From Microbacterium hatanonis (GTDB lineage: Bacteria; Actinomycetota; Actinomycetes; Actinomycetales; Microbacteriaceae), in the NCBI RefSeq assembly GCF_008017415.1, contig NZ_VRSV01000001.1, positions 682,001-746,000 of the forward strand: a stretch of DNA of 64,000 nucleotides, read 5' to 3'. Position numbers and translations under genes: made by a program. This document shows, piece after piece, positions 1-10,903 of the stretch (its first letter is position 1; each line of letters begins with the position of its first letter). The notes beneath the pieces were generated by a model. It was given only the letters and a program-made list of their open reading frames with translations. It did no database searches and had not been told where the DNA came from.

Positions 1-46
1 CATCTCCACCCGACTCGCCGATCTGCGGCAGCGGCTCGCAGGTTAG
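1..46 (+). CDS. atpH: ATP synthase F1 delta subunit, C-terminal end only
   Basis: Only the last 14 codons are in the window, reading ISTRLADLRQRLAG and then TAG at 44-46. The call rests mainly on position: in bacterial atp operons the delta gene lies directly before atpA, and a basic, helical C-terminus fits the delta subunit, which links F1 to the stator. The reading frame is open from base 2. The 63 bases to atpA hold a short GC hairpin and the atpA ribosome binding site. Confidence 0.7.
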   Translation, partial: ISTRLADLRQRLAG

Positions 47-109
47 AAGACGTACCGTCCGATTCGGGCGGGGATCTGGGGGCTGCGGCCCCACAAACGA
101 AGGAAGACC

Positions 110-1747
110 ATGGCAGAACTGTCCATCAGCCCCGACGTCATCCGTGACGCGCTGAAAGACTTCGTCGCCGCATACGAGCCCACCGGGGCGGCGGCGACCG
201 AGGTCGGCACCGTCGTCGACGCGGCCGACGGCATCGCCCACGTCGAGGGTCTCCCCGGCGTGATGGCGAACGAGCTCGTCACGTTCGAAGACGGCACTCT
301 CGGGCTCGCTCAGAACCTCGACGAGCACGAGATCGGTGTCGTCGTCCTCGGCGAGTTCTCCGGCGTCGAAGCCGGCCAGCCCGTCACCCGCACCGGCGAG
401 GTGCTCTCCGCACCCGTCGGCGACAACTTCCTCGGCCGCGTGGTCGACCCGCTCGGCAACCCCATCGACGGTCTCGGCGAGATCATCCCCGAGGGTCGCC
501 GCGCGCTCGAGCTGCAGGCACCCGGCGTCATGCAGCGCAAGAGCGTCCACGAGCCGATGCAGACCGGTATCAAGGCCATCGACGCGATGATCCCCGTCGG
601 CCGCGGCCAGCGTCAGCTGATCATCGGCGACCGCCAGACCGGCAAGACGGCGATCGCGATCGACACGATCATCAACCAGAAGGCCAACTGGGAGTCGGGC
701 GACGTCAACAAGCAGGTCCGCTGCATCTACGTCGCCATCGGCCAGAAGGGCTCGACGATCGCCTCCGTCAAGGGTGCGCTCGAAGACGCCGGCGCGATGG
801 ACTACACCACCATCGTCGCCGCCCCCGCGTCCGACCCCGCCGGCTTCAAGTACCTGGCCCCCTACACCGGTTCGGCCATCGGCCAGCACTGGATGTACGG
901 CGGCAAGCACGTCCTGATCATCTTCGACGACCTGTCGAAGCAGGCCGAGGCCTACCGCGCCGTGTCGCTGCTGCTGCGTCGTCCGCCGGGCCGCGAGGCA
1001 TACCCCGGCGACGTCTTCTACCTCCACTCCCGTCTGCTGGAGCGTTGCGCGAAGCTGTCCGACGAGCTCGGCGCGGGCTCGATGACGGGTCTGCCCATCA
1101 TCGAGACCAAGGCGAACGACGTCTCGGCCTACATCCCGACGAACGTGATCTCCATCACCGACGGACAGATCTTCCTCCAGTCCGACCTCTTCAACGCCAA
1201 CCAGCGCCCCGCGGTCGACGTCGGCATCTCGGTGTCGCGCGTCGGCGGTGACGCCCAGGTCAAGTCGATCAAGAAGGTCTCCGGAACGCTCAAGCTCGAG
1301 CTCGCCCAGTACCGCTCCCTGCAGGCGTTCGCGATGTTCGCGAGCGACCTCGACGCCGCATCCCGTCGTCAGCTTTCCCGCGGTGCGCGCCTGACCGAGC
1401 TGCTCAAGCAGCCGCAGTACTCGCCGTACCCGGTGGAGGAGCAGGTCGTCTCGATCTGGGCCGGAACCAACGGGAAGCTCGACTCGATCGAGGTCTCCGA
1501 CGTGCTGCGCTTCGAGCGCGAGCTGCTCGACTACCTCCGTCGCAACACGACGATCCTCGACACCCTCCGCGACAAGAACGTGCTGAGCGACGAGATCGTC
1601 GACGAGCTGGGCAAGAAGACCGACGAGTTCCTCCTCGAGTTCCGCGCGGGCGACGGTCAGTCGATCGGCGCTCCCGGCAGCGAGTCGACCGAGTCGGCCG
1701 AGGCGGAAGACATCAACCAGGAGAAGATCGTCAAGGGTCGCCGCTAA
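110..1747 (+). CDS. atpA: ATP synthase F1 alpha subunit
   Basis: This is the non-catalytic nucleotide-binding subunit of the F1 hexamer on the cytoplasmic face of the membrane. At 545 residues it is of usual actinobacterial length. The P-loop GDRQTGKT is near residues 171-178, followed by the VYVAIGQK-type segment and the conserved [26 protein letters not shown] region (read as separate blocks). The ATG is preceded by a GAAGGAAG ribosome binding site. It is the second gene of an F1 operon and is followed after 20 bases by atpG. The C-terminal tail is acidic and low-complexity ([11 protein letters not shown]), as in relatives. Confidence 0.98.
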   Translation: MAELSISPDVIRDALKDFVAAYEPTGAAATEVGTVVDAADGIAHVEGLPGVMANELVTFEDGTLGLAQNLDEHEIGVVVLGEFSGVEAGQPVTRTGEVLSAPVGDNFLGRVVDPLGNPIDGLGEIIPEGRRALELQAPGVMQRKSVHEPMQTGIKAIDAMIPVGRGQRQLIIGDRQTGKTAIAIDTIINQKANWESGDVNKQVRCIYVAIGQKGSTIASVKGALEDAGAMDYTTIVAAPASDPAGFKYLAPYTGSAIGQHWMYGGKHVLIIFDDLSKQAEAYRAVSLLLRRPPGREAYPGDVFYLHSRLLERCAKLSDELGAGSMTGLPIIETKANDVSAYIPTNVISITDGQIFLQSDLFNANQRPAVDVGISVSRVGGDAQVKSIKKVSGTLKLELAQYRSLQAFAMFASDLDAASRRQLSRGARLTELLKQPQYSPYPVEEQVVSIWAGTNGKLDSIEVSDVLRFERELLDYLRRNTTILDTLRDKNVLSDEIVDELGKKTDEFLLEFRAGDGQSIGAPGSESTESAEAEDINQEKIVKGRR

Positions 1748-1767
1748 AGCGGCACGGAGACGCAATC

Positions 1768-4139
<2,372 letters not shown>

Positions 4140-4140
4140 C

Positions 4141-4401
4141 ATGCCGCTGAAGGTGAGCCTGGTCTCGGCCGAGGCCGAGCTCTGGACCGGTGAGGCGACG
4201 CTCGTCGTCGCCAAGACGGTCGAGGGCGAGATCGGTTTCATGTCGGGGCACGAGCCCGTGCTGGCGATCCTCGCCGAAGGCCAGGTGCGCATCACTCGTC
4301 CTGACGGTTCGAAGATCCTCGCTCGCGCGGAGGACGGCTTCCTGTCGATGGAGAACGACGAGCTCACCATCGTCGCCGGGAACGCCGCACTGATCTCCTG
4401 A
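4141..4401 (+). CDS. atpC: ATP synthase F1 epsilon subunit, short form
   Basis: Epsilon sits at the foot of the central stalk. Only 86 residues are encoded, against roughly 120-140 in families that carry both an N-terminal beta-sandwich and a C-terminal helical hairpin. The sequence (PLKVSLVSAEAELWTGEA, GEIGFMSGHEPVLAIL) covers the beta-sandwich and stops there, so the inhibitory helical hairpin is missing. The stop is followed by a terminator hairpin, which argues against a frameshift. Short AtpC proteins are known from other actinobacteria, so this is probably the native form. Confidence 0.93.
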   Translation: MPLKVSLVSAEAELWTGEATLVVAKTVEGEIGFMSGHEPVLAILAEGQVRITRPDGSKILARAEDGFLSMENDELTIVAGNAALIS

Positions 4402-4415
4402 CCCGGATCCCTTCG

Positions 4416-4452
4416 ACGTCGGCCGGTCCTTCGGGGCCGGCCGTCGTCGTTT
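4416..4452 (+). terminator. Terminator of the atp operon
   Basis: A 10 bp stem (4420-4429 with 4434-4443, one G-U pair) closed by a TTCG tetraloop lies 18 bases after the atpC stop. The trailing sequence is TCGTCGTTT, only weakly T-rich, as is common in high-GC actinobacteria. Confidence 0.8.
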
Positions 4453-4474
4453 CCGCAGCAGAAAGAGGCGCCGG

Positions 4475-5224
4475 ATGCTGATCCTCCTCCCGCCGTCCGA
4501 GACGAAGCATCCGGGTGGCAGCGGTCGCCCGCTGGATCTTGACTCTCTCGCCCTGCCCGAACTGACGGCGGCACGTGAGACGGTCGTGAGCGCCCTCGTC
4601 GACCTGTCGTCGGACGAGGACACGGCGGCACGCACCCTCAAACTCAGCGCACGACAGCGCCCTGAGATCGCCGCGAACGCGGCGATCCGGGTCGCACCGA
4701 CGATGGCCGCCGTGGACCGCTATACGGGGGTGCTCTACGACGCGCTCGGGGCGCAGACCCTCGAGGCTCCGGCCCGTCGGTGGCTGGGCGCGCACACGCT
4801 CATCCAGTCCGCGCCGTTCGGACCGATCGGCGCCCTCGACCGCATCCCGGCGTATCGGCTGGCGGCGGGCACGACGCTCCCCGGGCTGCCGCCGCTGCGG
4901 CGGATATGGGCCGCGGCGGTCCAGGACGCCCTCTCCCAGACCGGCGCGGGGTTCATCCTGGATCTGCGTTCCGAGGCGTATGCCGCGCTCGGTCCGGTGC
5001 CCGACGCCGTGAGGTCGACCTACGTCCGGGTGGTCACGGAGGGGGAGAGCGGTGTCAGCCGGGCGCTGAACCATTTCAACAAGCACGCCAAGGGTGCTCT
5101 CGTGCGCGATCTCGCCGTCACGCGGCCCCGCGTATCGAGCGTGACGTCGCTCATGACGTGGGCGGATGCGGCCGGCTGGCGGCTTCGCGACGGGGCCGCC
5201 GGGGAGACGGAGCTGATCGTCTGA
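4475..5224 (+). CDS. yaaA: YaaA/UPF0246 family peroxide stress protein
   Basis: The 249-residue protein begins MLILLPPSETK, the signature start of the YaaA (DUF328) family, and keeps the later FNKHAKGALVRDL-type segment of the family. E. coli YaaA lowers free iron and limits DNA damage under hydrogen peroxide stress and has a DNA-binding fold. The biochemical activity in actinobacteria is not established. The start is set by a GAAAGAGG site just upstream. It lies alone after the atp terminator. Confidence 0.85.
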   Translation: MLILLPPSETKHPGGSGRPLDLDSLALPELTAARETVVSALVDLSSDEDTAARTLKLSARQRPEIAANAAIRVAPTMAAVDRYTGVLYDALGAQTLEAPARRWLGAHTLIQSAPFGPIGALDRIPAYRLAAGTTLPGLPPLRRIWAAAVQDALSQTGAGFILDLRSEAYAALGPVPDAVRSTYVRVVTEGESGVSRALNHFNKHAKGALVRDLAVTRPRVSSVTSLMTWADAAGWRLRDGAAGETELIV

Positions 5225-5350
5225 CGCGCGCCACGCCGCGGCGGGACGGCAATTGCTGACAGGAAACACTCAGGATCGCTAGCATGTGTCCGCGGGGCAG
5301 TCGCTCCGCGGCGTGCAACCACGCCATACGTCTTCGCGAGAGGCACCCCC

Positions 5351-6055
5351 ATGTACTCCGAGTATTCGGATTCAGGCGCCGCCTACCTGGCGCTCCTGCT
5401 GATCCTGATCCCGATCATCCTCATCTTCAGCCTCATCTTCTACGTGATCGGCGCCTTCTTCCTGATGAAGGTCTTCGACAAAGCCGGCGTGCAGGGCAAA
5501 TGGCGCGCATGGGTCCCCGTCTACAACACGATGGTGCTCGGCAAGCTCGGTGACCTCTCGCCGTGGGTCGTTCTCGGCGCGGTCGTGGCCACGGGTGTGC
5601 TCGGCCAGATCCCCGTCATCGGTTGGATCTTCAGCATCGTGGCCATCGTGGTCGTCGTCATGTACTCCTGGCGGGTCGGTCTGAAGCTCGGCAAGGACTG
5701 GTACTACCTGCTTCTCTTCCTCATCCCGGGGATCGGCGCCCTGATCTGGCTGGGCATCCTCGCGTTCGGTTCGTCGCGCTGGAACCCGAACATCCCCCCG
5801 TCGCCGTGGGCCAACACGTTCCTCGCCGACAAGACGGTCTGGCAGGGCATCCCCGTTCAGCCGGGGGCTGCCGCAGGCCCCGCCGGTTACGCCGGCTCCG
5901 GTCCCGCCGCGCCGGGTTCCTACCCGCCGCCGCCCGCCGGCTACACCCCGCCGGCCCCGGGCGGGTCGACCCCGCCGCCGCCCGCCCCGGACGGTCCGGC
6001 GGCACCGGGCGGCCCGGGAGAGCCGCCGACGGCGCCCGACGCCCCGCGCTCCTGA
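5351..6055 (+). CDS. DUF5684-like multi-pass membrane protein with proline-rich tail
   Basis: The 234-residue protein has hydrophobic segments at about residues 11-41, 72-103 and 117-140, consistent with four or five membrane passes. It then has a long tail rich in Pro, Gly and Ala (PPPPAGYTPPAPGG) from about residue 175. The GKWRAWVPVYNTMVLGKL block between the first helices is typical of the DUF5684 signal-peptidase-associated membrane proteins of actinobacteria. The function is unknown. A GAGAGGC site precedes the ATG, and a possible -10 (TAGCAT, 5280-5285) gives a leader of about 60 bases. Confidence 0.7.
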   Translation: MYSEYSDSGAAYLALLLILIPIILIFSLIFYVIGAFFLMKVFDKAGVQGKWRAWVPVYNTMVLGKLGDLSPWVVLGAVVATGVLGQIPVIGWIFSIVAIVVVVMYSWRVGLKLGKDWYYLLLFLIPGIGALIWLGILAFGSSRWNPNIPPSPWANTFLADKTVWQGIPVQPGAAAGPAGYAGSGPAAPGSYPPPPAGYTPPAPGGSTPPPPAPDGPAAPGGPGEPPTAPDAPRS

Positions 6056-6057
6056 AG

Positions 6058-6102
6058 GAACGGACGGAACCCCTCGCCTGCGGCGGGGGGTTCCGTCCGT
6101 TC
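6058..6102 (+). terminator. Terminator after the DUF5684-like gene
   Basis: A perfect 16 bp stem (6058-6073 with 6087-6102) begins two bases after the stop at 6055. It has no T-run. It ends only 6 bases before the -10 of the next gene, so it separates two transcription units tightly. Confidence 0.8.
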
Positions 6103-6108
6103 AGCGAT

Positions 6109-6114
6109 TAGCGT
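6109..6114 (+). promoter_or_regulatory. -10 element TAGCGT of the 6121 gene (leaderless type)
   Basis: TAGCGT ends exactly 6 nt before the ATG at 6121, so transcription would begin at or next to the start codon. The six bases between, GGAGGC, look like a ribosome binding site but would not be transcribed. Confidence 0.6.
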
Positions 6115-6120
6115 GGAGGC

Positions 6121-7101
6121 ATGTCCTCCTCCCTTCCGCAGCGCCGCGTGGGCGCATCCGGCCTGCTCGTCTCGGCAGTCGGCCTCGGCTGCAACAACTT
6201 CGGCCGCAAGGGCACGCGCACCGAGACGCTCGAGGGGACGCGCGCGGTACTCGAGACGGCCATCGAGTCCGGCGTCACCTTCCTCGATACGGCCGACATC
6301 TACGGCAAGCAGTTCGGGGTGTCCGAGACGCTCATGGGTGAAGCGCTCGAGGGACGCCGCGACGAGGTGGTCCTTGCGACGAAGTTCGGTCACTCGGACT
6401 TCGCCCCCGAGGTTCCGGGCGGCGCCAAGGCCTCCCGCACCGCCGTTCGGCGCAGCGTCGAAGCATCCCTCCGTCGGCTCCGAACCGAGTGGATCGACCT
6501 CTACCAGGTGCACACCCCCGATCCGCACACACCCATCGACGAGACGCTCGACGTGCTGACCGACCTCGTCCGGGAGGGGAAGGTGCGCTACGTCGGACAC
6601 TCGAACTTCACGGGCTGGCAGATCGCCGAGGCGGAGCTCCGGGCCGCCCGCGGCGTCCATTTCGTCTCCGCTCAGAACCAGTACAGCCTGCTCGTGCGGG
6701 CCGCCGAGCGCGACGTGCTTCCGGCGGTGGAGCATTTCGGCCTCGGGTTCTTCCCGTTCTTCCCGCTCCACAACGGTCTGCTCACCGGCAAGTTCACGCG
6801 CGAGGGCGGGCCGGAGTCCAGCCGCATCATGACGACGCGTGCGCACCTGTGGCGCGACGCCCCGTGGGACGCCCTCGACGCATACCGCGCGTTCTGCGAG
6901 GAGCGAGGGATCACCATGCTGGAGGCGACGTTCGGCTGGTTCCTCGCCCGCCCGTCGGTCTCGAGCGTCATCGCCGGAGCGACGAGTCCGGAGCAGGTGA
7001 GGGCGAACGCCGCGGCCGCGACCGCGTGGCAGCCGTCCGTCGACGAGGTCGCCGCCATCGACGCGCTCTTCCCGCTGATCGCGGACCCGGCGGCAGGATG
7101 A
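6121..7101 (+). CDS. Aldo/keto reductase
   Basis: An NADPH-dependent aldehyde/ketone reductase with a TIM-barrel fold, 326 residues. The catalytic tetrad is visible: Asp and Tyr in FLDTADIYG, Lys in LATKFG, and His in LYQVHTPDPHTP. The C-terminal coenzyme-binding segment (ATSPEQVRANAAA) is also present. It belongs to the branch of longer reductases related to oxidative-stress or potassium-channel beta proteins. The substrate cannot be read from the sequence. It forms a single-gene unit behind a terminator and a leaderless-type promoter. Confidence 0.92.
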   Translation: MSSSLPQRRVGASGLLVSAVGLGCNNFGRKGTRTETLEGTRAVLETAIESGVTFLDTADIYGKQFGVSETLMGEALEGRRDEVVLATKFGHSDFAPEVPGGAKASRTAVRRSVEASLRRLRTEWIDLYQVHTPDPHTPIDETLDVLTDLVREGKVRYVGHSNFTGWQIAEAELRAARGVHFVSAQNQYSLLVRAAERDVLPAVEHFGLGFFPFFPLHNGLLTGKFTREGGPESSRIMTTRAHLWRDAPWDALDAYRAFCEERGITMLEATFGWFLARPSVSSVIAGATSPEQVRANAAAATAWQPSVDEVAAIDALFPLIADPAAG

Positions 7102-7160
7102 TCGGCGACCGGGCCGGATTCGACGGGGCCGGCGTCCGAGGCGGCCGTCGGCCCGTCCAC

Positions 7161-7166
7161 TACACT
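7161..7166 (+). promoter_or_regulatory. Possible -10 element TACACT for the PP2C gene
   Basis: TACACT would place the mRNA start near 7173, giving a leader of about 50 bases that opens directly with the hairpin at 7173-7195. No convincing -35 was found. Confidence 0.4.
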
Positions 7167-7172
7167 GAACGA

Positions 7173-7195
7173 GCGCCGAACGCGAGGTTCGGCGC
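7173..7195 (+). other. Hairpin in the PP2C leader
   Basis: A perfect 9 bp stem (7173-7181 with 7187-7195) and a 5 base loop lie between the putative -10 and the ribosome binding site GAAGGA. It could be a 5'-end stabiliser or a remnant terminator of the upstream reductase gene. Confidence 0.5.
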
Positions 7196-7222
7196 CGCAG
7201 TCGACCGACCGAAGGATGTTGC

Positions 7223-7996
7223 GTGCCCGAGGTGACGACCCGCACTCGAACCGTGTCCCTACCCGGCGGCGAGGTCGTCCTCTCCTGGGCGGAGGTCACG
7301 GATACCGGGCGCCGCCGGGAGGCGAACCAGGACGCCGTCCTCGCCAGCTACCCTCTCTACGTCGTCGCCGACGGAATGGGCGGCCACATCGGTGGAGAGA
7401 TCGCCAGCGCCAGCACGATCGATCGCCTGCGCGGAGTCGTCGAGGCGGGCGGGGTCTCGCCGAAGACGATCGAGAAGGCCATCGGCCGCGCGGTCAAAGA
7501 CATCATCTCCCACCCCGAGACGACCGACGACGGGACCGGTACGACCCTCACCGGAGTGTTCCTCGACGCCACGGAGAACCCGCCGCACTGGGTCACCCTG
7601 AACATCGGCGACTCCCGCGTCTATCTGCTCCGCGACGGCGAGATCACCCAGGTCACCACCGACCACTCCGTCGTCCAGGAGCTCATGGCTTCCGGGCGGC
7701 TGAGCCCGGAGGAGGCGGAGAACCACCCGTACGGCAACGTCATCACCCGCGCGGTGGGGCCGAGCGAGAGCGTCAAACCCGACTATGTGCGACTCGACGT
7801 CGTCGACGGAGACCGGTTCGTCATCTGCTCCGACGGGCTGACGAAAGAACTCACCGACTACGGCATCCGACACTTCCTCGACGAGAACCGCGACCCGTCC
7901 GACGCGGTCCAGGCGATGCTGCACGCGGCGCTCGAGAACGGCGGACGCGACAACGTCACGATCATCGTGCTCGACGTCGCCCGACCGTCCGACTGA
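7223..7996 (+). CDS. PP2C-family serine/threonine protein phosphatase
   Basis: A metal-dependent protein phosphatase, 257 residues, cytoplasmic with no membrane segment. The PP2C motifs are all present: RREANQD near residue 33, YVVADGMGGH (metal-binding Asp and Gly) near 51, DGTGTTLTG, NIGDSRVYLLRDG, SDGLTKEL, and the C-terminal GGRDNVTIIVLD. The start is GTG with GAAGGA 6-7 bases upstream. It lies 91 bases before the EccC-like ATPase. Such phosphatases usually oppose Ser/Thr kinases, but no kinase is in the window. Confidence 0.93.
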   Translation: MPEVTTRTRTVSLPGGEVVLSWAEVTDTGRRREANQDAVLASYPLYVVADGMGGHIGGEIASASTIDRLRGVVEAGGVSPKTIEKAIGRAVKDIISHPETTDDGTGTTLTGVFLDATENPPHWVTLNIGDSRVYLLRDGEITQVTTDHSVVQELMASGRLSPEEAENHPYGNVITRAVGPSESVKPDYVRLDVVDGDRFVICSDGLTKELTDYGIRHFLDENRDPSDAVQAMLHAALENGGRDNVTIIVLDVARPSD

Positions 7997-8087
7997 CCCC
8001 TCCTGCACAGTCGTCTCTTTCCTCGAGGCGTCCACAAGCGGAGTCCCGCCGCACCCGATCGCCGTGTGAGACGGCTGAACTGAGGGG

Positions 8088-10871
8088 ATGAGTTCCGGCT
8101 TCGTCCCCGCGCTGGCTGATCGATCGGCGACCGGCTCCGCGCCGCTCGTGCTCGCCGCGCCTCCGCCCGCACCACCGCGGCCGGGCATTCCCTGGCTCGC
8201 CTCGTCCGTGCCCATCGTGGGCGCGCTCGGCTTCTGGGCCATCACGGGGTCGATCTTCGCGCTCTGGTTCGCGCTGCTCGGTCCGTTGATCGCCGTGGCC
8301 GCCGTGTTGGACGGTGCGCGGACGGCCCGTCGCGCCGCACGGACCGCCGCCGAGGAGGCGGCGGTCGTGCGGGCTCGCATCAGCGTGGACGTCGACGAAC
8401 GTCATACGGGGGAGCGGATCGCCCTGCGCTCGAAGCATCCCGACGTCGCGGGGTATCTCCTGCATCCCGAGCAGACATGGCGTGCGGTCGCCGACAGGGC
8501 GGCGACGATCGTCATCGGCTGCGGCGAGGTGCCGAGTGCGGTGCGGGTCACCGGTGGGGGCGACGACGATGCCGCGCTGGTGCGCCGAGCGCAGACGGTC
8601 GCCCGCGCACCGGTGGTCGCCCGGGTCGCATCCGGGATCGCCGTGGTCGGGCCGCGGATGGTCGCGGACGGCGTCGTGCGAGCATTCGTGCTGCAGCTGG
8701 CGCACGCGCGTCCGCCCGGGCGCCTCGCGATCGTGGAACCCTCCGAGCCCTGGATGCGCGTGCTGCCGCACGCCGAGATGCCTGCGCCACTCGCGCTGAC
8801 CGTGGGTCGGGCGGGCGCGCCCCTTCCGGAGGCCGACCTGGCCCTCGTCTCGGCGCGCCCGGGCGAGGCCCTGCCGCCGCGGTGCGACACGGTGCTCTTC
8901 CTCCTCGATGCGGCCGAGGCGCGCGTCGAATCCGGTGGGGAGGCGCGGCGCGTGACGGTGGAGGCGGTCTCGGTGCAGCAGTCCGAGATCATCGCCGCCG
9001 CGCTCGCCTCGCGCGCGGCCAGTCTCGACTCCGACGCTCCCGACATCCCCGCGGTTCCGCTCGCCTCTCTCGCCGTCATGCGGCGCGACGACCGACCGAG
9101 GGGCTTGTCCGTGCCGATCGGCGTCACCGGGGCGCGCCGCGTCGACGTCGATATCGTCGGGGACGGACCCCACGCGATCGTGACGGGCATGACCGGTTCG
9201 GGCAAGAGCGAGCTGCTCGTGACCTGGATCACGGCGCTGTGCACCGCGTACGAGCCGTCGGCCGTGTCGTTCCTGCTCGTGGACTTCAAGGGCGGCACGG
9301 CGTTCGACGCGCTCGCCCACCTGCCGCACGTCACGGGTGTGATCACGGATCTCGATGCGGCGGTGGCGCGTCGGGCGATCGAGAGCCTCAGGGCGGAGCT
9401 GCGGCACCGCGAGGCGGAGCTGGCGCGCGCCGGTGCGAGCGATGTCTCCGAGGTCGATCTGCCTCGGCTCGTGGTCGTGATCGACGAGTTCGCCGCCCTG
9501 CGCGAAAGCCACCCCGAGCTCGAAGCCCTCTTCACCGACCTCGCCGCGCGCGGTCGCGCTCTCGGCATGCATCTCGTGATCGGAACCCAGCGCGCGCCGG
9601 GCGTCCTGCGCGAGAGCCTCCTCGCGAACTGCCCTCTGCGTCTCAGCCTCCGGGTGTCGGAGGCGCACGACAGCCGGGTGGTCGTCGGCAGCGACGACGC
9701 GGCTCTGCTGCCCGGGGGTGCCCGAGGGCGCGGTATGGCCGTCATCCGGCGTGCCGGTGACGCACAGCCGGAGCGCGTGCGCATCGCCGTGACGGATCCG
9801 AGCGACATCGCCGTGGCCGCGGGTGCGGGCGGTGGCCCGACGCGACGCCCGTGGCTCCCCGCGCTTCCGTCGTCGATCCCGCTCGACGGACTCGGCTCGC
9901 CCGGCGACGGGGCCGTGATCCTCGGCCTCGTCGATGAGCCCGACCGTCAACGGCAGGGCCCCCTCGCGATCGCCGATCGGAGCCTCCTGATCGTCGGCGG
10001 CGGACGTTCGGGCAAGTCGACGGCCCTGCGCACCCTCGCGGCGCAGGTGCCCGAGCCGTCGCGTCTCTGGATCGGGCCCGACGCCGAGGGAGCCTGGGAC
10101 GCCCTCGGCGCGGGGGTGCCGCCGCCCCCGGGGACCACGGTCTTCGTCGACGACCTCGACGCCCTGGCGGGGCGGCTCCACGGTGAGTACGGGCGCATCG
10201 CGGCGGAGGAGCTCGAGCGGTGGATCAGGGGCGCGGGAGACCTCCGGATCCGCGTGTTCGCCACAGCGCAGCGCCTCACCGGTGCCGCCGGCCGGCTCGC
10301 CGACCTGTTCTCCCGGCGGCTCGTCCTGGGCACGCCCTCGCGGGCCGAGCACGTCGCAGCGGGAGGCGACGGTGCAGACCACCTGCCGGATCGTCCGCCC
10401 GGGCGGGGCTGGATGGATCGCCGGCAGGTGCAGGTCGCGACGACGGATGCGGGCGTCGGCCCGTCGGGCGATGCCGGCACGCCCGCGTGGGAGCCGGGCC
10501 CCGGTGTGACCGGCTACGTCGTGAGGCGACCGCCGCCGGGTGTGCTGGAGCGGTGGGAGCGGACCGGCGTACGAGTACGCGATGTGGACGGCCCGGGCGA
10601 CGTCGCCGCGCCCGAGCCGGACGGCCGGGTCGTCGTCGTCGGCGACCCCGAGGAATGGTTGGGACACCCGCGTCTTCTGGCGAGCATCCGCAGCGCCCAC
10701 GCGCTCGTCGTCGACGCGTCGTGCGCTGCAGACGTCCGCCTTCTGACGGGCGATCGCGACCTCCCGCCGTTCGCCGTACCGGGCAGAGGGCGCGCGTGGG
10801 AGTACCGTGCCGGCAGCCGCGTTCGGCGCGTCGTGCTCACGGGCGCGCTCGAGGATCGGGGAGACGCTTGA
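8088..10871 (+). CDS. EccC/FtsK-SpoIIIE-like secretion ATPase (type VII-related), orphan
   Basis: A 927-residue membrane-anchored motor protein. Two hydrophobic helices lie at about residues 36-80. A first FtsK/SpoIIIE domain follows, with P-loop MTGSGKSE near 366-374, the EccC-type block LLVDFKGGTAFDAL and Walker B VVVIDEFAAL. A second ATPase domain has an intact P-loop GGGRSGKST near 637-645 and Walker B FVDDLDAL. The VDFKGG and LPHVTGVITDLD blocks match EccC, the motor of type VII (ESX) secretion, rather than the DNA translocase FtsK. No WXG100 substrate, EccB/D/E or mycosin is nearby. The start is uncertain: a weak TGAACT hexamer lies 6 nt before the ATG. Confidence 0.82.
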   Translation: MSSGFVPALADRSATGSAPLVLAAPPPAPPRPGIPWLASSVPIVGALGFWAITGSIFALWFALLGPLIAVAAVLDGARTARRAARTAAEEAAVVRARISVDVDERHTGERIALRSKHPDVAGYLLHPEQTWRAVADRAATIVIGCGEVPSAVRVTGGGDDDAALVRRAQTVARAPVVARVASGIAVVGPRMVADGVVRAFVLQLAHARPPGRLAIVEPSEPWMRVLPHAEMPAPLALTVGRAGAPLPEADLALVSARPGEALPPRCDTVLFLLDAAEARVESGGEARRVTVEAVSVQQSEIIAAALASRAASLDSDAPDIPAVPLASLAVMRRDDRPRGLSVPIGVTGARRVDVDIVGDGPHAIVTGMTGSGKSELLVTWITALCTAYEPSAVSFLLVDFKGGTAFDALAHLPHVTGVITDLDAAVARRAIESLRAELRHREAELARAGASDVSEVDLPRLVVVIDEFAALRESHPELEALFTDLAARGRALGMHLVIGTQRAPGVLRESLLANCPLRLSLRVSEAHDSRVVVGSDDAALLPGGARGRGMAVIRRAGDAQPERVRIAVTDPSDIAVAAGAGGGPTRRPWLPALPSSIPLDGLGSPGDGAVILGLVDEPDRQRQGPLAIADRSLLIVGGGRSGKSTALRTLAAQVPEPSRLWIGPDAEGAWDALGAGVPPPPGTTVFVDDLDALAGRLHGEYGRIAAEELERWIRGAGDLRIRVFATAQRLTGAAGRLADLFSRRLVLGTPSRAEHVAAGGDGADHLPDRPPGRGWMDRRQVQVATTDAGVGPSGDAGTPAWEPGPGVTGYVVRRPPPGVLERWERTGVRVRDVDGPGDVAAPEPDGRVVVVGDPEEWLGHPRLLASIRSAHALVVDASCAADVRLLTGDRDLPPFAVPGRGRAWEYRAGSRVRRVVLTGALEDRGDA

Positions 10872-10891
10872 CCCCGGTGATCCCTCGCCCC

Positions 10892-10897
10892 TACGGT
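10892..10897 (+). promoter_or_regulatory. -10 element TACGGT of the permease gene (leaderless type)
   Basis: TACGGT ends 6 nt before the ATG at 10904 and decides that start over the in-frame GTG at 10877. Confidence 0.55.
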
Positions 10898-10903
10898 CAC
10901 ACC

